A stretch of DNA of 64,000 nt from Atrichornis clamosus (Eukaryota; Chordata; Aves; Passeriformes; Menuridae), in NCBI GenBank assembly GCA_013400975.1, contig WBMZ01003331.1, positions 1-64,000 on the forward strand, in the 5' to 3' direction. Below, in pieces: positions 62,601-64,000 of the stretch (position 1 is the stretch's first letter; each line of letters starts with the position of its first letter). A model generated the notes under the pieces. That model was given only the letters and a program-made list of their open reading frames with translations. It was not told the origin of the DNA and searched no databases. The position numbers and the translations under genes are program-made.

Positions 62601-64000
62601 TTACTTCATTTTCAAAATGCATTATTACAGTCTTTCTTTCCGTTCTTTCAGTTTTATACATAACCTCTGAAAATATTCTTAAAGCTTCAGTGTGCTTTGA
62701 ATATTAAGACATTAGCTTGGATGACTTCATTGCTTATGCAAAATAAACAATATAAAATATCAAGGCCCAAAATGCACATACTTATACTTATCCTACTTAT
62801 TTTAATTACATAATATTGTAGAAACCCTCAAAAGTGATACATTCATTCTGGTGACTTGTAAAGGGAGGTCCTTGTGTTATGAGGATAAATTAACGAGACT
62901 AGAAAAATAGTGTTTTCCTAGTATTTCAGTGAGCTAAAATGAATGATACGTAAATAACAAGGCCTGGAACCTTATTCTATTTGTTCCCAAAAAGCAAACT
63001 AAGAGCTTCCCAGTATTCCAGCAGTCTAATGCCAATATTCCTACCCCAGTTGGCTTGTGACTTGTGACATACTACACTATCAGTCTGCCACATATACAGC
63101 ACTTAGTACAGAACCTTTTACTATACTGTGTTCCAGCAGTACTCATTTCAATCTGAATCAGGATCAAATTTTTCAAATATAAAATTGGAAAATGGGGAAT
63201 AGAAGGGCACCATGATAAAGATAGGTTATCTTTAGATAACCCAGAAACCCAGAAAATCACAAGTATGCAACAGCAACTCGTAGAACAGGAGCCTTAGCAC
63301 CCATGCCAGTTCAGATTAGTAAAGCAAAAAAACAAAGGAAGATGTCAGATGGAAAATATAAGATGAGAGATAATTTTAAAAAGATTTGTGTAGCCAGTCA
63401 ATAAATGGAGAAAAAGAGTGTAACCAGATAATTCCCCACCATCTATTTCTAGAAATATATTCACGTATCTCACATCAAATTACACTGACATTTAGGCATT
63501 TTCTGTGCCTTTCTAGGAAAATAAAGTGACTTCAAAAATGCAAAATGAAATGCCAAACACTTTCTTGGACACTTCCTCATGCATGTTTCTTCTTTTTATC
63601 TTCAGTTATTTAAGATACAGTGTTGGATGAGAATAGAGAAATTGTGTGGTTTGCCCACTTCATCAAAGCTAAAAGACTTCTAAAGTCGATGTTTCAAAAG
63701 TCAGTTTTTAACTTCTGTTAACATGGCTGGAAAGCTGCAGAACCTGGAGACAACTTTGCAGTATAGCTTTTGCGTTCAACTCCTCACCTGTTTTTAACTG
63801 GGACTGTTCTGGACAAAGTCAATTTTTTCAGCTCTCCTCTTCTCCTCTCCTCCCACCTGTGGATCTTCCATGTGTCTGTGCCTGTCATGGGAGTGATGCT
63901 TAAGTGTGAAGGTGCTATCTGCTGGTAAGGTATTTTACCAGAATTCGGCTCTACATGTAAGATGTTCTTCAAAAGAAGTTTTGTGGGGAAGAAGGGAGAA
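53665..64000. other. Long AT-rich stretch without recognisable repeats or genes
   Basis: More than 10 kb in which no CR1, LTR, coding domain or RNA gene could be recognised. Minor items are an A-rich tract at 56417-56466, a short palindrome TTCAATTAAATTGAA at 55542-55556 and a small hairpin GGTTATC-TTTA-GATAACC at 63224-63241. All ORFs are under 100 codons and anonymous. Confidence 0.5.
56417..56466 (+). repeat. A-rich low-complexity tract
   Basis: Runs of A broken by G, CCC and C (AAAAAAACCC, then AAAAAACAAACAAAAAA), read directly. Confidence 0.8.

Noticed and set aside
1..64000. CRISPR arrays, rRNA, tRNA, riboswitches, bacterial terminators or operons
   Set aside because: No regularly spaced repeats, conserved RNA cores or ribosome-binding-site-led gene runs are present; the sequence is vertebrate in character.

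Overview
The window reads as AT-rich, non-coding bird nuclear DNA. The diagnostic evidence is the repeat content. There are several CR1 LINE copies with the typical avian 3' end (related to TTCTATGATTCTATGAT) and CR1 reverse-transcriptase and endonuclease peptides. There are also several long terminal repeats (LTRs) of the avian ERVL-type families. I see no rRNA, tRNA, CRISPR, operon structure or bacterial gene. I cannot name the species; a neoavian bird such as a passerine would fit. I find no intact protein-coding gene, so the window is best read as intergenic DNA or the inside of a very large intron.

Layout. 1-14.5 kb: AT-rich DNA with two short CR1 scraps (about 1.0 and 2.7 kb), a 390-bp pyrimidine-rich tract (1466-1855), a perfect 15-bp-arm hairpin (4006-4046) and a duplicated RFX-like X-box module (8179-8348). 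14.5-14.9 kb: a plus-strand ERVL-type LTR. 15-27.4 kb: mostly featureless, with one exon-like 44-nt segment (15691-15734) and an unrecognised 130-codon ORF (25101-25493). 27.47-30.57 kb: a nested pair of dead LINEs, with a minus-strand CR1 split by a plus-strand CR1. 35.3-39.8 kb: a retroelement cluster. It holds a CR1 3' fragment, then a second CR1 in which endonuclease and reverse-transcriptase remnants are brought close together and an ERVL-type solo LTR interrupts the RT part, then another LTR, then an 0.8-kb segment bounded by a 9-bp direct repeat. 40.4-41.35 kb: an unassigned GC-richer patch. 46.93-47.53 kb: a well-delimited solo LTR. 47.9-48.75 kb: another unassigned GC-richer patch. 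48.8-64 kb: about 15 kb with no recognisable transposable element.

Nothing here works together as a pathway. The coding-like signals I can assign (CR1 ORF2) are pseudogenes carrying stops, frameshifts and lost catalytic residues. The most useful leads are the nested and chimeric CR1 histories, the X-box pair, the strong minus-strand bias of the retroelements, and a few exon-like segments that need transcript or conservation data. I did not find a convincing new biological system.
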